NCBI RefSeq assembly: GCF_018143015.1
Contig: NC_054756.1
Location: 15,508,902-15,572,901 of the forward strand
Reading direction: 5' to 3'
DNA: 64,000 bases
Source: Lytechinus variegatus
Taxonomy: Eukaryota; Echinodermata; Echinoidea; Temnopleuroida; Toxopneustidae
The translations under genes and the position numbers were made by a program. How positions within the stretch are numbered: position 1 is the first letter of the stretch; every line of letters begins with the position of its first letter. Below the pieces are notes generated by a model. The model was not told the DNA's origin. It did not search any database and saw only the letters and a list, made by a program, of their open reading frames with translations. Of this stretch, positions 11,622 through 21,960 are shown piece after piece.

Positions 11622-11711
11622 CGACCGAACCGGATTTGAACCAGTGACCTAAGGATGTCAGTGTTATTATACCTCTACAGTCCTCCGCTCTACCAACTGA
11701 GCTATCGGTGG
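11622..11711 (-). tRNA. tRNA-Tyr(GUA), array A copy 2
   Basis: GTA anticodon and an 18-nt intron (AGGTATAATAACACTGAC). The 3' acceptor strand reads TCGGTCG, giving a C2-C71 mismatch that may weaken the product. All other stems pair. Confidence 0.85.
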
Positions 11712-11798
11712 CTGCTGGCGGAGAGGGTGCACATAATAAAATAATTTAACAAAATATGTGTTGGTAGAAAAGAAGAGAGAGAAAAGAAATAGACCACT

Positions 11799-11886
11799 CC
11801 ACCGAACCGGATTTGAACCAGTGACCTAAAGATGTCAGTGCTAATACCTCTACAGTCTTCCGCTCTACCAACTGAGCTATCGGTGG
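11799..11886 (-). tRNA. tRNA-Tyr(GUA), array A copy 3, compensated anticodon stem
   Basis: GTA anticodon, 16-nt intron. The anticodon stem is GAAGA/TCTTT instead of GAGGA/TCCTT. The G29-C41 pair has become A29-U41, a compensatory double change. Confidence 0.93.
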
Positions 11887-11970
11887 CTGCTGGCGGAGAG
11901 GGTGCACATAAATAGTTTAAAGAGAAGGGATGGTAGGGGAAAGGTGAAAGGGAATTATAAAAAAAAAACT

Positions 11971-12058
11971 CCACCGAGCCGGATTCGAACCAGTGACCTA
12001 AGGATGTCAGTGCTTATACGTCTACAGTCCTCCGCTCTACCAACTGAGCTATCGGTGG
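11971..12058 (-). tRNA. tRNA-Tyr(GUA), array A copy 4
   Basis: GTA anticodon, intron ACGTATAAGCACTGAC, T loop TTCGAAT. The T stem ends CCGGC, which leaves an A49-C65 mismatch at its base. Confidence 0.9.
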
Positions 12059-12146
12059 TTGCTGGCGGAGATGTTGCGCATAATGAAATAATTTAACGAA
12101 AAGTGTTGGTAGAAAAGGAGAGAGAGAGAGAGAAAAAAATACCCCT

Positions 12147-12234
12147 CCACCGAACCGGATTTGAACCAGTGACCTAAGGATGTCAGTGCTAATACCTCTA
12201 CAGTCCTCCGCTCTACCAACTGAGCTATCGGTGG
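12147..12234 (-). tRNA. tRNA-Tyr(GUA), array A copy 5
   Basis: Full cloverleaf, GTA anticodon, intron AGGTATTAGCACTGAC, T loop TTCAAAT. T-run downstream. Confidence 0.95.
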
Positions 12235-12322
12235 TTGCTGGCGGAGATGTTGCGCATAATAAAATAATTTAGCGAAAAAGGTGTTGGTAGAAAAGAAGAG
12301 AGGGAGAAAAAAATAGACCACT

Positions 12323-12412
12323 CCACCGAACCGGATTTGAACCAGTGACCTAAGGATGTCAGTGTTATAATACCTCTACAGTCCTCCGCTCTACCAACTG
12401 AGCTATCGGTGG
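12323..12412 (-). tRNA. tRNA-Tyr(GUA), array A copy 6
   Basis: GTA anticodon, 18-nt intron AGGTATTATAACACTGAC. It is the 701-bp duplicate of copy 2 but has a fully paired acceptor stem. Confidence 0.95.
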
Positions 12413-12499
12413 CTGCTGGCGGAGAGGGTGCACATAATAAAATAATTTAACGAAAAAGGTGTTGGTAGAAAAGAAGAGAGAGAAAAGAAATAGACCACT

Positions 12500-12587
12500 C
12501 CACCGAACCGGATTTGAACCAGTGACCTAAGGATGTCAGTGCTAATACCTCTACAGTCTTCCGCTCTACCAACTGAGCTATCGGTGG
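12500..12587 (-). tRNA. tRNA-Tyr(GUA), array A copy 7, A29-C41 mismatch
   Basis: GTA anticodon, 16-nt intron. It is the 701-bp duplicate of copy 3. The anticodon stem is GAAGA/TCCTT, so position 29 has changed without its partner. Confidence 0.9.
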
Positions 12588-12671
12588 CTGCTGGCGGAGA
12601 GGGTGCACATAAATAGTTTAAAGAGAAGGGATGGTAGGGGAAAGGTGAAAGGGGATTATAAAAAAAAAACT

Positions 12672-12759
12672 CCACCGAACCGGATTCGAACCAGTGACCT
12701 AAGGATGTCAGTGCTTATACGTCTACAGTCCTCCGCTCTACCAACTGAGCTATCGGTGG
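12672..12759 (-). tRNA. tRNA-Tyr(GUA), array A copy 8
   Basis: Full cloverleaf, GTA anticodon, intron ACGTATAAGCACTGAC, T loop TTCGAAT. It is the 701-bp duplicate of copy 4, without that copy's T-stem mismatch. Confidence 0.95.
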
Positions 12760-12842
12760 TTGCTGGCGGAGATGGTGCGCATAATGAAATAGTTTAAAGA
12801 ATATGGGTGGTAGGGGAAAGGGGATTATAAAAAAAACCCACT

Positions 12843-12930
12843 CCACCGAACCGGATTCGAACCAGTGACCTAAGGATGTCAATGCTAATACCTCTACAGT
12901 CCTCCGCTCTACCAACTGAGCTATCGGTGG
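12843..12930 (-). tRNA. tRNA-Tyr(GUA), array A copy 9
   Basis: Full cloverleaf, GTA anticodon, intron AGGTATTAGCATTGAC. The 5' flank has gggtgttggcgg in place of the usual ctgctggcgg, as in copies 10 and 11. Confidence 0.95.
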
Positions 12931-13013
12931 GTGTTGGCGGAGATGGTGCACATAATGAAATACTTTAAAGAATAGAGGTGGTTGGGTAAAGGGGATTATA
13001 AAAAAAAACCACT

Positions 13014-13101
13014 CCACCGAACCGGATTCGAACCAGTGACCTAAGGATGTCAGTGCTTATACCTCTACAGTCCTCCGCTCTACCAACTGAGCTATCGGTG
13101 G
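13014..13101 (-). tRNA. tRNA-Tyr(GUA), array A copy 10
   Basis: Full cloverleaf, GTA anticodon, intron AGGTATAAGCACTGAC, T loop TTCGAAT. Confidence 0.95.
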
Positions 13102-13185
13102 GTGTTGGCGGAGATGGTGCACATAATGAAATACTTTAAAGAATAGGGGTGGTTGGGCAAAGGGGATTATAAAAAAAAAACCACT

Positions 13186-13273
13186 CCACCGAACCGGATT
13201 CGAACCAGTGACCTAAGGATGTCAGTGCTTATACCTCTACAGTCCTCCGCTCTACCAACTGAGCTATCGGTGG
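13186..13273 (-). tRNA. tRNA-Tyr(GUA), array A copy 11
   Basis: Same sequence as copy 10. The tRNA homology ends shortly after the gene (ggcggagaggcataattgaa), so the conserved 5' flank is partly missing in this outermost copy. Confidence 0.93.
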
Positions 13274-13279
13274 GTGTTG

Positions 13280-14110
13280 GCGGAGAGGCATAATTGAAAC
13301 GTGTTTACTTTAAACAGTCACCCATTGCTGCAATACCATCTGGTCTTGAAGACATGGAAATGGACTTTGAAATTAATTATTTACTCGGGTTGCGTTTAAC
13401 AATAAAATTTGACAAATATTAGAGTTTTGGTTGGAGGCTACTTCTAATCAGGTTAAAGACTCTCAAAGGTGAGGGGGGGGGGGGGTGCATGGGGGACACG
13501 GGCCTGATGTGCCTCTACCTCACGTGGATACACCATTGGGCTTCAAAATAGCGTAATGAGCAAGACGATTGAGGGGGTGGGACAAATTTTGACCTTTTTG
13601 GTAAAAATAAATATAATTTTGTAATATAATATTGACATAATAATTCACAAAATAATATCAGATTTTAACCTCCTTTATTTTATTTTTTGTCCCTTTCTCC
13701 CCTTTCTTTTCTTGTTCTTTTTTTTTCTTCACGTTGGGGGTACATGGACCCAAGCTCCCACCTCTATAATACGCCAGTCGGCTTCCTACCAAGAAAATTT
13801 AGATGGGTGTGTTTGAAGATTAATAAAACATAAATCAACGAAGAAAAAATGAAGAGAAAGATAATTGATAGTATATAAGCTTCAGAAAGAAATAGAAACT
13901 GAAATTCCATTCTTAAGTTGGTTAAAATAATCATGCTTTCGTGGTAAATATCACATCAATCATCTGATCATGATCGGCCCTATTGTTTTTTTTTTTTATA
14001 TCATTTCCGAATCATTGCTAATTGTCACAAGGAATGTTATCCATTCATGACACATTATCAGGTTATATACCTGATACATCTGATATCATTATAACCCAAT
14101 TTGGTTGCGA
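13280..14110. other. Intergenic stretch, nothing recognised
   Basis: A G-run lies near 13472-13486. Text typical of decayed G-run elements (caccattgggcttc, ggacccaagctccc) occurs at 13490-13790. No boundaries or genes could be fixed. Confidence 0.4.
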
Positions 14111-14113
14111 GCA

Positions 14114-14263
14114 ATGAAGGAAGAATGGTTTGAGGTTTTTAATCACTCGTACATCCTTTCCCTTGGGAAATGGAACTTAAAATACTTCCTAGTCAAGTGC
14201 ACCAGCGTCCAGACAACCATTCTTTTCCTGTTCCGATATATGAAATACCTTGTTTCTACCTGA
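14114..14263 (+). CDS. Short open frame of 49 codons, unrecognised
   Basis: ATG at 14114 opens 49 codons (MKEEWFEVFNHSYILSLGKW at the start, ending KYLVST) and stops at 14261-14263. The composition is protein-like, rich in aromatic residues, unlike the low-complexity frames nearby. It ends one base before the ATG of the next entry, so it could be an upstream frame, a separate exon or chance. No family recognised. Confidence 0.2.
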   Translation: MKEEWFEVFNHSYILSLGKWNLKYFLVKCTSVQTTILFLFRYMKYLVST

Positions 14264-14264
14264 C

Positions 14265-14334
14265 ATGGATATGACCGATATCCACCAGCTAACATTCGTC
14301 ATATCCGGTCACTTTCTCGAGTACAAGCTACTTG
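14265..14334 (+). CDS. Candidate first coding exon, unrecognised
   Basis: ATG at 14265 (context TGACATGG) opens 23 codons plus one base and ends at CTTG|GTAAGT, an excellent splice donor. The peptide begins MDMTDIHQLTFVISGHFLEY. An in-frame stop lies upstream, so the ATG would be the first. No following exon could be located. The segment contains imperfect inverted words (GGATATGACCGATATCC), which is a reason for caution. Confidence 0.3.
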
Positions 14335-14618
14335 GTAAGTACCATCTGATATTGGAAACAAATCATGAATTTATTCACGTTCTCTTTAAAAAGACGGGGT
14401 TGTCCCGTTCAACATGTTCAAGCCAATAGGCCTGCATTTCATGGGAGCCCTGTCAAAATGATAACAGAAATAAGAACACCTCAAAGGATGGTCATTTTGA
14501 CCAATCGTATATCTTAAAGTGTTTGGAAAGAAAATGCAACAAAAATTTATAGAAAGTTCTATAAAGAATTTCTGCTCTTATTATGTTTGTAGTCATGAAA
14601 TTGTGTGAAAGGCATGAC

Positions 14619-14647
14619 TCGAGGGCCTTTCACTGTAAGGCCCTCGA
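14619..14647. other. Perfect 11-bp hairpin before a T-run
   Basis: TCGAGGGCCTT at 14619-14629 pairs exactly with AAGGCCCTCGA at 14637-14647 around a TCACTGT loop. A T-run follows at about 14662-14677. Its length and loop do not match the histone mRNA stem-loop. Confidence 0.6.
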
Positions 14648-14799
14648 AGAACCCGAAATATATTTTTTTTTTTTTTTACTGCCGGACTTTATGAAAATAA
14701 CAAAACCAATTCCAATTAATATTAGGTAGCAACGACATGGATATTAGCAAATTTTGTGTTATAGGAATAAGTTATATGTACGTGGAGAGAATTAAGATG

Positions 14800-15050
14800 C
14801 TTGAAAGAAAAATATGATATTATACTTATGTATTTGTATATGAGTGTATTAATGTTTAGGTATGTGTATATGTATATGCATTTATGTATCTCGCATCTAA
14901 CATTTCATCCAAGATTGGTATTTTTTTGTCTGTTTTTTTTCTTTGTATTTTTTTTTAATTTTTGAATACCTCGTTGTTACTATGTTATGTTTATGTTGTA
15001 TTATTATTTTTTCTTATGTTTCTTTGTTTTTTATGATGATCTTTAAATGT
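14800..15050 (+). mobile_element. LINE-like 3' region, copy 1
   Basis: The text running from tatttgtatatgagtgtatt through gcatctaacatttcatcc to ttttatgatgatctttaaat matches the complement of 57777-58065 over about 230 bp. The second copy keeps a TGAATT-type tail and AATAAAC, typical of a non-LTR retrotransposon 3' end. This copy is cut off at 15050 by the MITE beginning at 15051. Confidence 0.65.
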
Positions 15051-15267
15051 CACTGGCGTACCTAGGATTTTTCACAGGGGGGGGGGGCAAATTCGTCCGC
15101 CCAAAAATTTGACAAGCAAAAAAAAGGGTCTTCAAGCACCTACATAGGATTTCGTACCAGAAAATTGACAAGCAAAAAAAAAAAAAAGAGGTATTCAAGC
15201 TCGTCAGGGGGGAGGGGGGGGGGCAGGGATACGTCCCTTGCATGAGTTGTTACTTGGTACGCTAGTG
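15051..15267. mobile_element. Short hAT-like element, CACTGGCGTACC family
   Basis: Left end CACTGGCGTACC, right-end complement CACTAGCGTACC. Possible flanking duplication, imperfect (ctttaaat and gtctaaat). Interior G-runs and words such as gacaagcaaaaaaa and gggatacgtccctt are shared with 39814-40049 and 1090-1336. Confidence 0.65.
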
Positions 15268-15279
15268 GTCTAAATACAT

Positions 15280-16240
15280 CCCAGCCAAAGGAGAAACACA
15301 CGATCAGATTTTATTCGCATGAGTAAAACTGAAATGAAAGAAACTAAAAACCTGTTTTCCATGTAATATTTTCGAAAGTTATAGTACTGTTATCACTTCC
15401 GATAACTTTTCAACTAGCGATTCAAAACTTTTATTTTCTAAGTCATTCCTCTGCGTCAGTCATCATGATTGAATATAAATCATTCTAAGACAACAGATAA
15501 TGATAAACGGAGTAACTCAGTTGAATACTTATCCTTTATTTTCCACAATTAGTAGCTAAGGACCTAATTGATTTTGAAAAGTGGAAATTTCCATCATCAT
15601 CTGAACACTATATATTTTGCGAATAAAATGACTAATCTCCTGAATATTTCTCAGCTAAATCGTATTGTCAGCTGTTATCAAAATCCCAAATACAACATTA
15701 GCTAATATTCTCAACACCAATTGAAATAATTTCCCTGTAGAATGCCACTAACATCTTTTTAAAGTCTTACTTTGAACGCTTCCATGTTATAGGACTTATC
15801 TGTGACGTCATGATGACGCACTTATGAAATTGCCTCCTCGAAGAAAAATAAAAAAAGAAGAATGATTTTTTCCCATGGACAGGGAAATACCATGTGATAT
15901 GATTCATGCTGCTATATTCTGCGCGATCATGGATAGGAATAGATAGGCTGTAATTGGCTTCAGTCCCATTTCTGTGTTTTCGTGTATGGTACCACTTGCT
16001 GCGAAGGAATCCTTTACTCGAAGATTTTTTTATATTTCGAATAAGAGAGTCATCATCAGTTTCATTCACCTGGAATAATACCAGTACGGTTCCATTATCC
16101 TTCGAGGTTCAACTATTGTTTTGTCATTGGTCACTGCTTTATTTGACGTCATTTCTATTTTTGAATTGTTCTTTTCATTACACATCATAACAAATTTAGT
16201 TTGGGTTGGGGAGCGTGGACTACTTTAGGGGGTCGATATG
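15280..16240. other. Intergenic stretch, nothing recognised
   Basis: AT-rich with scattered short frames. No splice-framed exon, tRNA or element ends were found. Confidence 0.4.
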
Positions 16241-16246
16241 CGCATA

Positions 16247-16522
16247 CATTCGTGATTCCGAAGCTTCGTTATTCCGAAGGTTCGGATATTCCGAAGGTTC
16301 GTTATTCCGAAGGTTCGTATTTCCGAAGGATCGTAAGTCCGAAAACGTAATGATTTACCAACCTCATTTCGTTTTCGTATTATCGAACCTTCGGAATAAC
16401 GCCACAATTTTTCGGATTAACGAACCCTTTTACGTTTTCGGATTAAAAAAACATCGAGGTATAGGCGATTTACGTGTTTCGGAATTAAATTTCGGAATAA
16501 AGAACCTTCGGAATTACGAAGT
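16247..16522. repeat. TTCCGAAGGTTCGTTA repeat block with an inverted half
   Basis: The left half repeats ATTCCGAAGGTTCGTT about every 16 bases on the plus strand. From about 16384 the complementary text (cgaaccttcggaataacg, ttcggattaacgaac) takes over. The block is thus an imperfect inverted pair of TTCGG-rich minisatellite arms, about 275 bp in all. Confidence 0.75.
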
Positions 16523-16549
16523 GTAACCGTCGATATGAGGCTGTAGGTG

Positions 16550-18170
16550 GGATGGGGGGGGGGGCAATTTCTGCCGTATTGAATACTTTTTTGTACATTA
16601 TACCAACCCAATTTATTATCCTGAAATCCATGTGGTTTAAATATCACAAGTGAGTAAAGCGAGCGAGGAATCGTTGTGGAAATGCGCTTAAAAACTTTGT
16701 GTTTATCCACTGAAAGGCGATTATTGGGACATCACATCAAAGTATTGAGCCTGATCTCAGATTTAAAAACAAAAGAAAATAAAAGAAATAAGGACAGTTG
16801 GATATATACCACGATTTCATTCGAGGTGTTCTAGGAATGTCTCTTCTTAAAGAATTAACAACATTCGTGCAACATGTGTGAACAACATGTATCGATAAAA
16901 CTTCGACATGATATAGAAGAAAGTGAACCCAAGGGCAGGGGTGTAACCCCCGCTTCTGCATCCGGTCAGACATGGGGAAATTTTGGAAGGTCAAAAGTGC
17001 ACACTGCTCCCATTTTTCGCGTACAAGGCTATGGACACCGCAACTTCATGGCACACCAGCGAAACAGAGGCGTGGTCATAAATTGGCCTGCGCGCACAGC
17101 GTAAAAATATGCAAATAAGCAAATTGTCACAAATTAGCATAATACGCGACGTGATTGAATATGAAATGTATTCATAGAGCTGCGTCTTTGGTAAATTCAT
17201 GTCATTGATCATCCCCGTTCACCCCCTCAAGGTATTCAGTTGTTTATTCATCTTTTCTTATTTACATATTTTTAATTCTTTCGCGATTATTACTACATCA
17301 ATTAATTCACTTATTTATTTGCTAGATATTTCCCTGGAAGACATTTTGGAAGCTTACAAGAGATCCATTAGTAGGATTGAACTTAGGGGTCTGCTTGCTC
17401 TATTCATCAGGTGTTCATCACTGCCCATTATTTTCATTACACATCATGAATAGCCACAAATATTTGTTTATTTTTTGGGGGGTGGGGTACATACTTAAAA
17501 TGATCTGAGCAAGAGAGCAATCAGGTCATTTTGTCTTTATTTTGATATTGAAATGAACAATCTGGTGCAAATCTTGTGAAGATTTTTTTTAAGTCTGAGT
17601 TTGGAATGGGAGCCAAAGAGAGCCCAGTACCCCCCCCCCATGTATTTGCTCTCACCAAGGCTATCTTAAAGGTCACTTCCAAATAAAATAAAAAATTTGT
17701 ACCTGCCCACCCCCTATATTTCTCTATCGATTCCACCCCCCCCCTCTCTCTCTCTTCCACACACACACACACTTTCCACATAATCATGCGAGCAAACAAT
17801 TATTCTCATTTCATTTTTATTTCTATCCCACTTTTAAATCAAACTGATTCATGTCTTTAATTCGGCTGCACCTGAATGTCAAAGTATGCCATGTTGCAAT
17901 GGCTTTTATGGGCTATCTTGCCACGCATGTTATTTTGATACTAAATACCTGTTGTACTAGTATTATACCCATGGATACCCGACATACAGAATCAATCAAT
18001 CAGCACCATCATCATGATCATATTCCAGTCATATAGAAGTGATCTTCAGTGCCATTTCATCACAACACAGTTTGGTAGCAATAACATCATCATCACATAT
18101 CTTTCACGCAATATAAATTGGTGGATTAAGTAAATCACGAATATCAAGATTAGAAAGTAATATTTCAAAT
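16550..18170. other. Intergenic stretch with simple repeats
   Basis: A G-run lies at about 16553-16564. A CT-rich tract runs at 17738-17760, followed by a CA run at 17760-17772. Open frames around 16870-17104 overlap on both strands without splice or start support. No gene called. Confidence 0.4.
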
Positions 18171-19980
18171 TAAAATGTTTATTAATTAATAAATTTTTGA
18201 ATACATGATAAAAATATTTTTTCTCACCAAAGCTTCAAATTACATCAGCAAAATGCCTATAATGAGTGCAACAGAAATTGCACTATTACAAGAGAGGGGA
18301 TGTATTTTTTTGGTAAAATCTAGAAAAAAAAATATGAAAAAAATAAGTATGTATATTCACTTACATAGTTATTGATAAGCCTTACATAGTCAATATAAGG
18401 GGGGCATCAAGGATGCCATTAATAAAAAGATTATCGATATACCTCTCTCTCAAAGTCAGTTACTAAAATATCAAATTATTTTTTCAGCATTTGCTGACAA
18501 GAAATAGCATGCTAATCTAATTGGTGACACTTCATAAAAAAGGGGAGCACATTTCTCTAAAGAGTGCCTTCCCAAATCTGCACATTGGTAAATCAGTAAC
18601 AAAGTTGCTTATTGTCTATTGTTGTGAAGTGCTGCTAGAGCTGTGTTCTATTTCCAACAAATTCTTTTATTTGCAGAGCTAATCTAGTTCATTATACGGG
18701 ACATCGACAATACAGTGTTACAAAAACAAAGAGATTTTTAAAAAAATAGTGCAACTTTTCACTTCCCCCAGAAAATGAATTCAACAGCTTAATGTCCAGC
18801 AATACATACAGGTTCTTGTTTCATAAGGACTTCAATTATGGTAAATTGGCCCCAAATGTAACTAGCAACTAGCATGGGAACCCCAATGTTGATCTGTTGC
18901 TTTAATGTTTCCATGGTAATTACCAGAATGGCAAAGCTAGAATAGTGGTTGGTCTTAATGAATTGGGGTCCAGGACTGAGAGTGATTTCTTCGCCCTCTG
19001 TTCTGTCACCTTGGTTTTATTATGCACATTTTTTCAATGAAAATCCATTATTTCTTATCATCTTTTATATGTCTGTAGGCATGTATGTTACATAGTCCAG
19101 ACCTCAGTAAAGGCCCATTCTGCATTGTTTAGATTACCAGAATACAACCTATCCCTTTCAAACTACTGATATTATTCAAAGTGCTTTCACTACTATAAGT
19201 ACTACATGTAGATGATTAGAACATTAATAAAGGGGGGGGGGGATAAGTGTGCCCTTTCGAAAAATATTTTAATCTTGTGTGAAACCTATGGACCTAAATA
19301 TGATCTATACTCCAAATAATCTTTTTTTGTTCAACAGATGTGTAGTTTAAGCAACATTCAATATGTATTGACACATTTATTTAAATTCATTAAATTTTTA
19401 AATCTGTAATTGCAATGAAGCAACTGCTTGTTATGAACCTGGCCTTCATATTTCTTCTTGATCTGCCCTGGTGATACTCAAACAGCCTGTGAAACCTGCA
19501 TAGGAAACAAAAAGAAAAGGGAACAAAATGAGCTGCTGATATAAATTATTCTTACTCATCTAGTCCAGTTTATTTAGAAGTTTTAAACTTTTTATGAGCG
19601 CCTACTCTTCCATGCAATATTATTTAGAAAATGCACATGTAGTAACTTATGTTGCCAGATAAAAATCATAGATCACTATTATAGATCATTATTCATATAA
19701 CTTTTCTTTATTAAGTGTGAAAACCCATTCAAATATATATCGAAAGATTAATCTCAATATTTTGTCCTTTTTTATTTCTGTCTTCAGAGTAACTGAGTTT
19801 TAAAGTGATTTTATGTATGATTAATATAGCTAAGAGACATGGACAATAAGTATGCATTGATGATAATGGAAATACTGGTGCATTTGAATCCAAAAGAATA
19901 TCATGGAGCTTTACTTTATGGGATAACATGATTTAGAAAAAAATAGTTTTTTTTAAATATTTTTATGAAAACAAGCATAC

Positions 19981-20079
19981 CTTGCAAGCTTTTAAATCAG
20001 ATATCCTGTTACTCATCAGATTGTACCTCTTGGTGATGTGCAAATGGTATTTGACTTTGTACTTCTGACTAGGCTGGGA
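19981..20079 (-). CDS. Candidate internal exon, unrecognised
   Basis: On the minus strand TTCTTAGCAG|TCC opens a 99-nt segment ending TGCAAG|GTATGC. In frame 0 it is open for 33 codons and contains QKYKVKYHLHITKRYNLM. A second frame across the same place is also partly open, so the frame is uncertain. If joined to the acceptor at 19495, the next stop comes after five codons. Confidence 0.22.
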
Positions 20080-21164
20080 CTGCTAAGAACTGAATCCCAT
20101 TGGATCTGCAATTCAATATACATACAATACTTTACAGTTAAAAATTTCAAAAGTGATAAACAAAATTCCTCTCTTATAACAATTTTTTCAGAGTTTCCAG
20201 CTTTCACAATTCCCAACTAGAAAAAAAGCAGGTCTTGACCAAAACTAAATGGTTCAAACATACGTGGCCTACTATAGTGAGGTCTTTTGTCAATCTTCAA
20301 TATATATATACACCAAGCATGCAGCTTTGACAGATGTAGGATAATTATCATTTGTGTGATAATATGGCTTTCGCTCATTCATCAGTGCGAGACAATCTTT
20401 TGCACTCGTCTATAAACATGTCTGATTTGAATCTCTACGTTAAGTGAGTTCCTCTTTAAGTTTGATTTTTATTTTTAAAAAGGGTTAGCTCACTTGCTGG
20501 CAGGTTTAAATGACCCTTTGCCTTTCACCACAAATAACATCAAGTGAGGACAATAAAGATAAATCAATTGGATCAGCTGCTCTCTCTGCTTAGCCTTATA
20601 CTTAAACAATTCAAAATAGGGCACTATAAATTTTCTCAACCCTTCCAAAAAACAATTGAGCAGTTTGAACCCTGACAAAGAAATGTTGCCCCCCCCCCGA
20701 AAAAAAAAGAATCATTAAACTCCATTGCTAGGCTAATTATATTTTAGTCCAATGGTCCAGCCAGGAACTAAAATAAAGTTAACTTAAATCTTTGTAGAAA
20801 AGAAGTCAAACCAGACAGATCTAGAATTTTATTTTATTTTATTTTTATCTATATCTAAGTTAGACCTATCCTAGGGCCTTACTTTTATTTAAAAAAAGAA
20901 AAACGTTAACATCTGTCTCAAATCATTCCATGAGCATGGAAAAATCTACCAATATCATTCCAAACAGATTCAGTTCATTTAGATTTAATTTCATTTCATT
21001 TTAAATGCAGATAATTTATTATATTGAAATGGCGGTGTCGAAAAATCAGTACTAGGCCCATGGCCTATAACTTCAAATTTCAACTCAAGCTTGTTTGAAA
21101 ATTAATTTCCAACACCTAATGACCTAGCCTACATCGGCAATTTCGCAGCCGGCTGGCACCGGCG

Positions 21165-21263
21165 ATGTCAAAGTCCGCATCCCGCTCTGGCTATATCGGT
21201 AATCGGCTTAATTTTGATGCAGCTTTGCCGTTAAACAAGTCCACATCTACCCCTGATATTTGA
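21165..21263 (+). CDS. Small open frame in a GC-rich island, unrecognised
   Basis: ATG at 21165 (CGGCGATGT) opens 32 codons starting MSKSASRSGYIGNRLNF. An alternative end is a donor at CTATATCG|GTAATC. The local GC content is clearly above the surroundings. It could be a first exon of a plus-strand gene diverging from the candidate at 18.2-21.7 kb, or chance. Confidence 0.2.
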   Translation: MSKSASRSGYIGNRLNFDAALPLNKSTSTPDI

Positions 21264-21799
21264 CAATAAGAACTAAAATACAGATTTAATAAGGGCGGAC
21301 ATGAAGCATCCCAATTAACCAACTTAGTTCTACGAAAAACTATGTTATTTTCTGAGAAAATATGTCAGTCAGATTTCAGACTTATTTAGGATCAGGTCCA
21401 GGACAGGAAAAAGAAATGGAAATATGGAAATTGTGGTTTGCGTTGTAAACTGCACTTAAAGCCATGCATGCAATCCCCAACGCCGAACCCCAGCAAACAC
21501 ACTACAATTTCAACTAGGATCAAAGTAAGGAATTGAACTTAACTTACTTTTATTCCTATGGAATGTCATTAGATTGATATTAATGTTTCCTCCAAGATTT
21601 TCTGCTCCTTTGAAGTTCACTCAGAAATCATGATTTCGAACATCAATTCTAAAAACAGATAATTAGACTTGCTATTGTATTTCAAAGAGTTGAATTTCGC
21701 AGAATAAAAAAGAACGACACTTCGCACAGATATCGTAGGGAATTGTGGGACGGAAAAAAATGTTTAATGCATGAGGACATGAATAAAACATTAGCGTTT

Positions 21800-21839
21800 T
21801 ATCCAATCATACAAGTGCATTGTGCGTATTTTGACGTCA
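21800..21839. promoter_or_regulatory. CCAAT and CRE-like sites
   Basis: ATCCAATCAT at 21801-21810 is a CCAAT box and TGACGTCA at 21832-21839 is a perfect CRE/ATF palindrome. A YY1-like CAAACATGGCTGCC (minus strand) lies near 21900. Together they look like a promoter; direction is inferred from the candidate exon at 21548. Confidence 0.4.
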
Positions 21840-21960
21840 TTACTCATGAATTAAACATTGACCTTCCAAAATCAACCTTCAAATTGGACAAATGGCAGCC
21901 ATGTTTGTTATGTACAAAACCTATGGAAAATCAAAAACGCGCAAAAAGAGTTGCCTCTCT

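Larger units (their letters stand above)
11452..13273 (-). repeat. Tandem array A of 11 tRNA-Tyr genes
   Basis: Eleven head-to-tail units start at 11452, 11622, 11799, 11971, 12147, 12323, 12500, 12672, 12843, 13014 and 13186, a spacing of 170 to 177 bp. Each unit is an 88 to 90-bp tRNA gene plus a spacer with a conserved AT-rich 5' flank (gtgcacataatgaaataatt on the plus strand) and A-runs on the 3' side. The block 11622-12322 is repeated as 12323-13023, offset exactly 701 bp for three consecutive genes. This points to unequal exchange of a four-gene unit. Confidence 0.95.
18178..21740 (-). other. Candidate minus-strand transcription unit, tentative
   Basis: Several weak signals line up on the minus strand. 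CCAAT- and CRE-like sites lie at 21800-21839. A possible first exon ends at 21548 with AAAA|GTAAGT and contains ATGACATTCCATAGG. A possible internal exon lies at 20079-19981. An acceptor TTTCCTATGCAG|G at 19495 begins a possible last exon, and AATAAA lies at 18183-18178. The 18.2-21.7 kb interval is also unusually free of repeat elements. No protein family was recognised, and exon joins are not established. Confidence 0.25.

Noticed and set aside
11315-13017. Minus-strand peptides of 90 to 101 residues with LVERRTVEVLALTSLGHWFK-like text
   Set aside because: They are translations of the tandem tRNA-Tyr genes and spacers. The tRNA cloverleaf explains the conservation.
14619-14647. Histone mRNA 3' stem-loop
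   Set aside because: The stem is 11 bp and the loop 7 bases, unlike the 6-bp stem and 4-base loop of histone mRNAs, and no histone gene is nearby.
21880-21910. Minus-strand ATG in CAAACATGGCTGCC as a start codon
   Set aside because: The frame stops after seven codons. More likely a YY1-like promoter motif.
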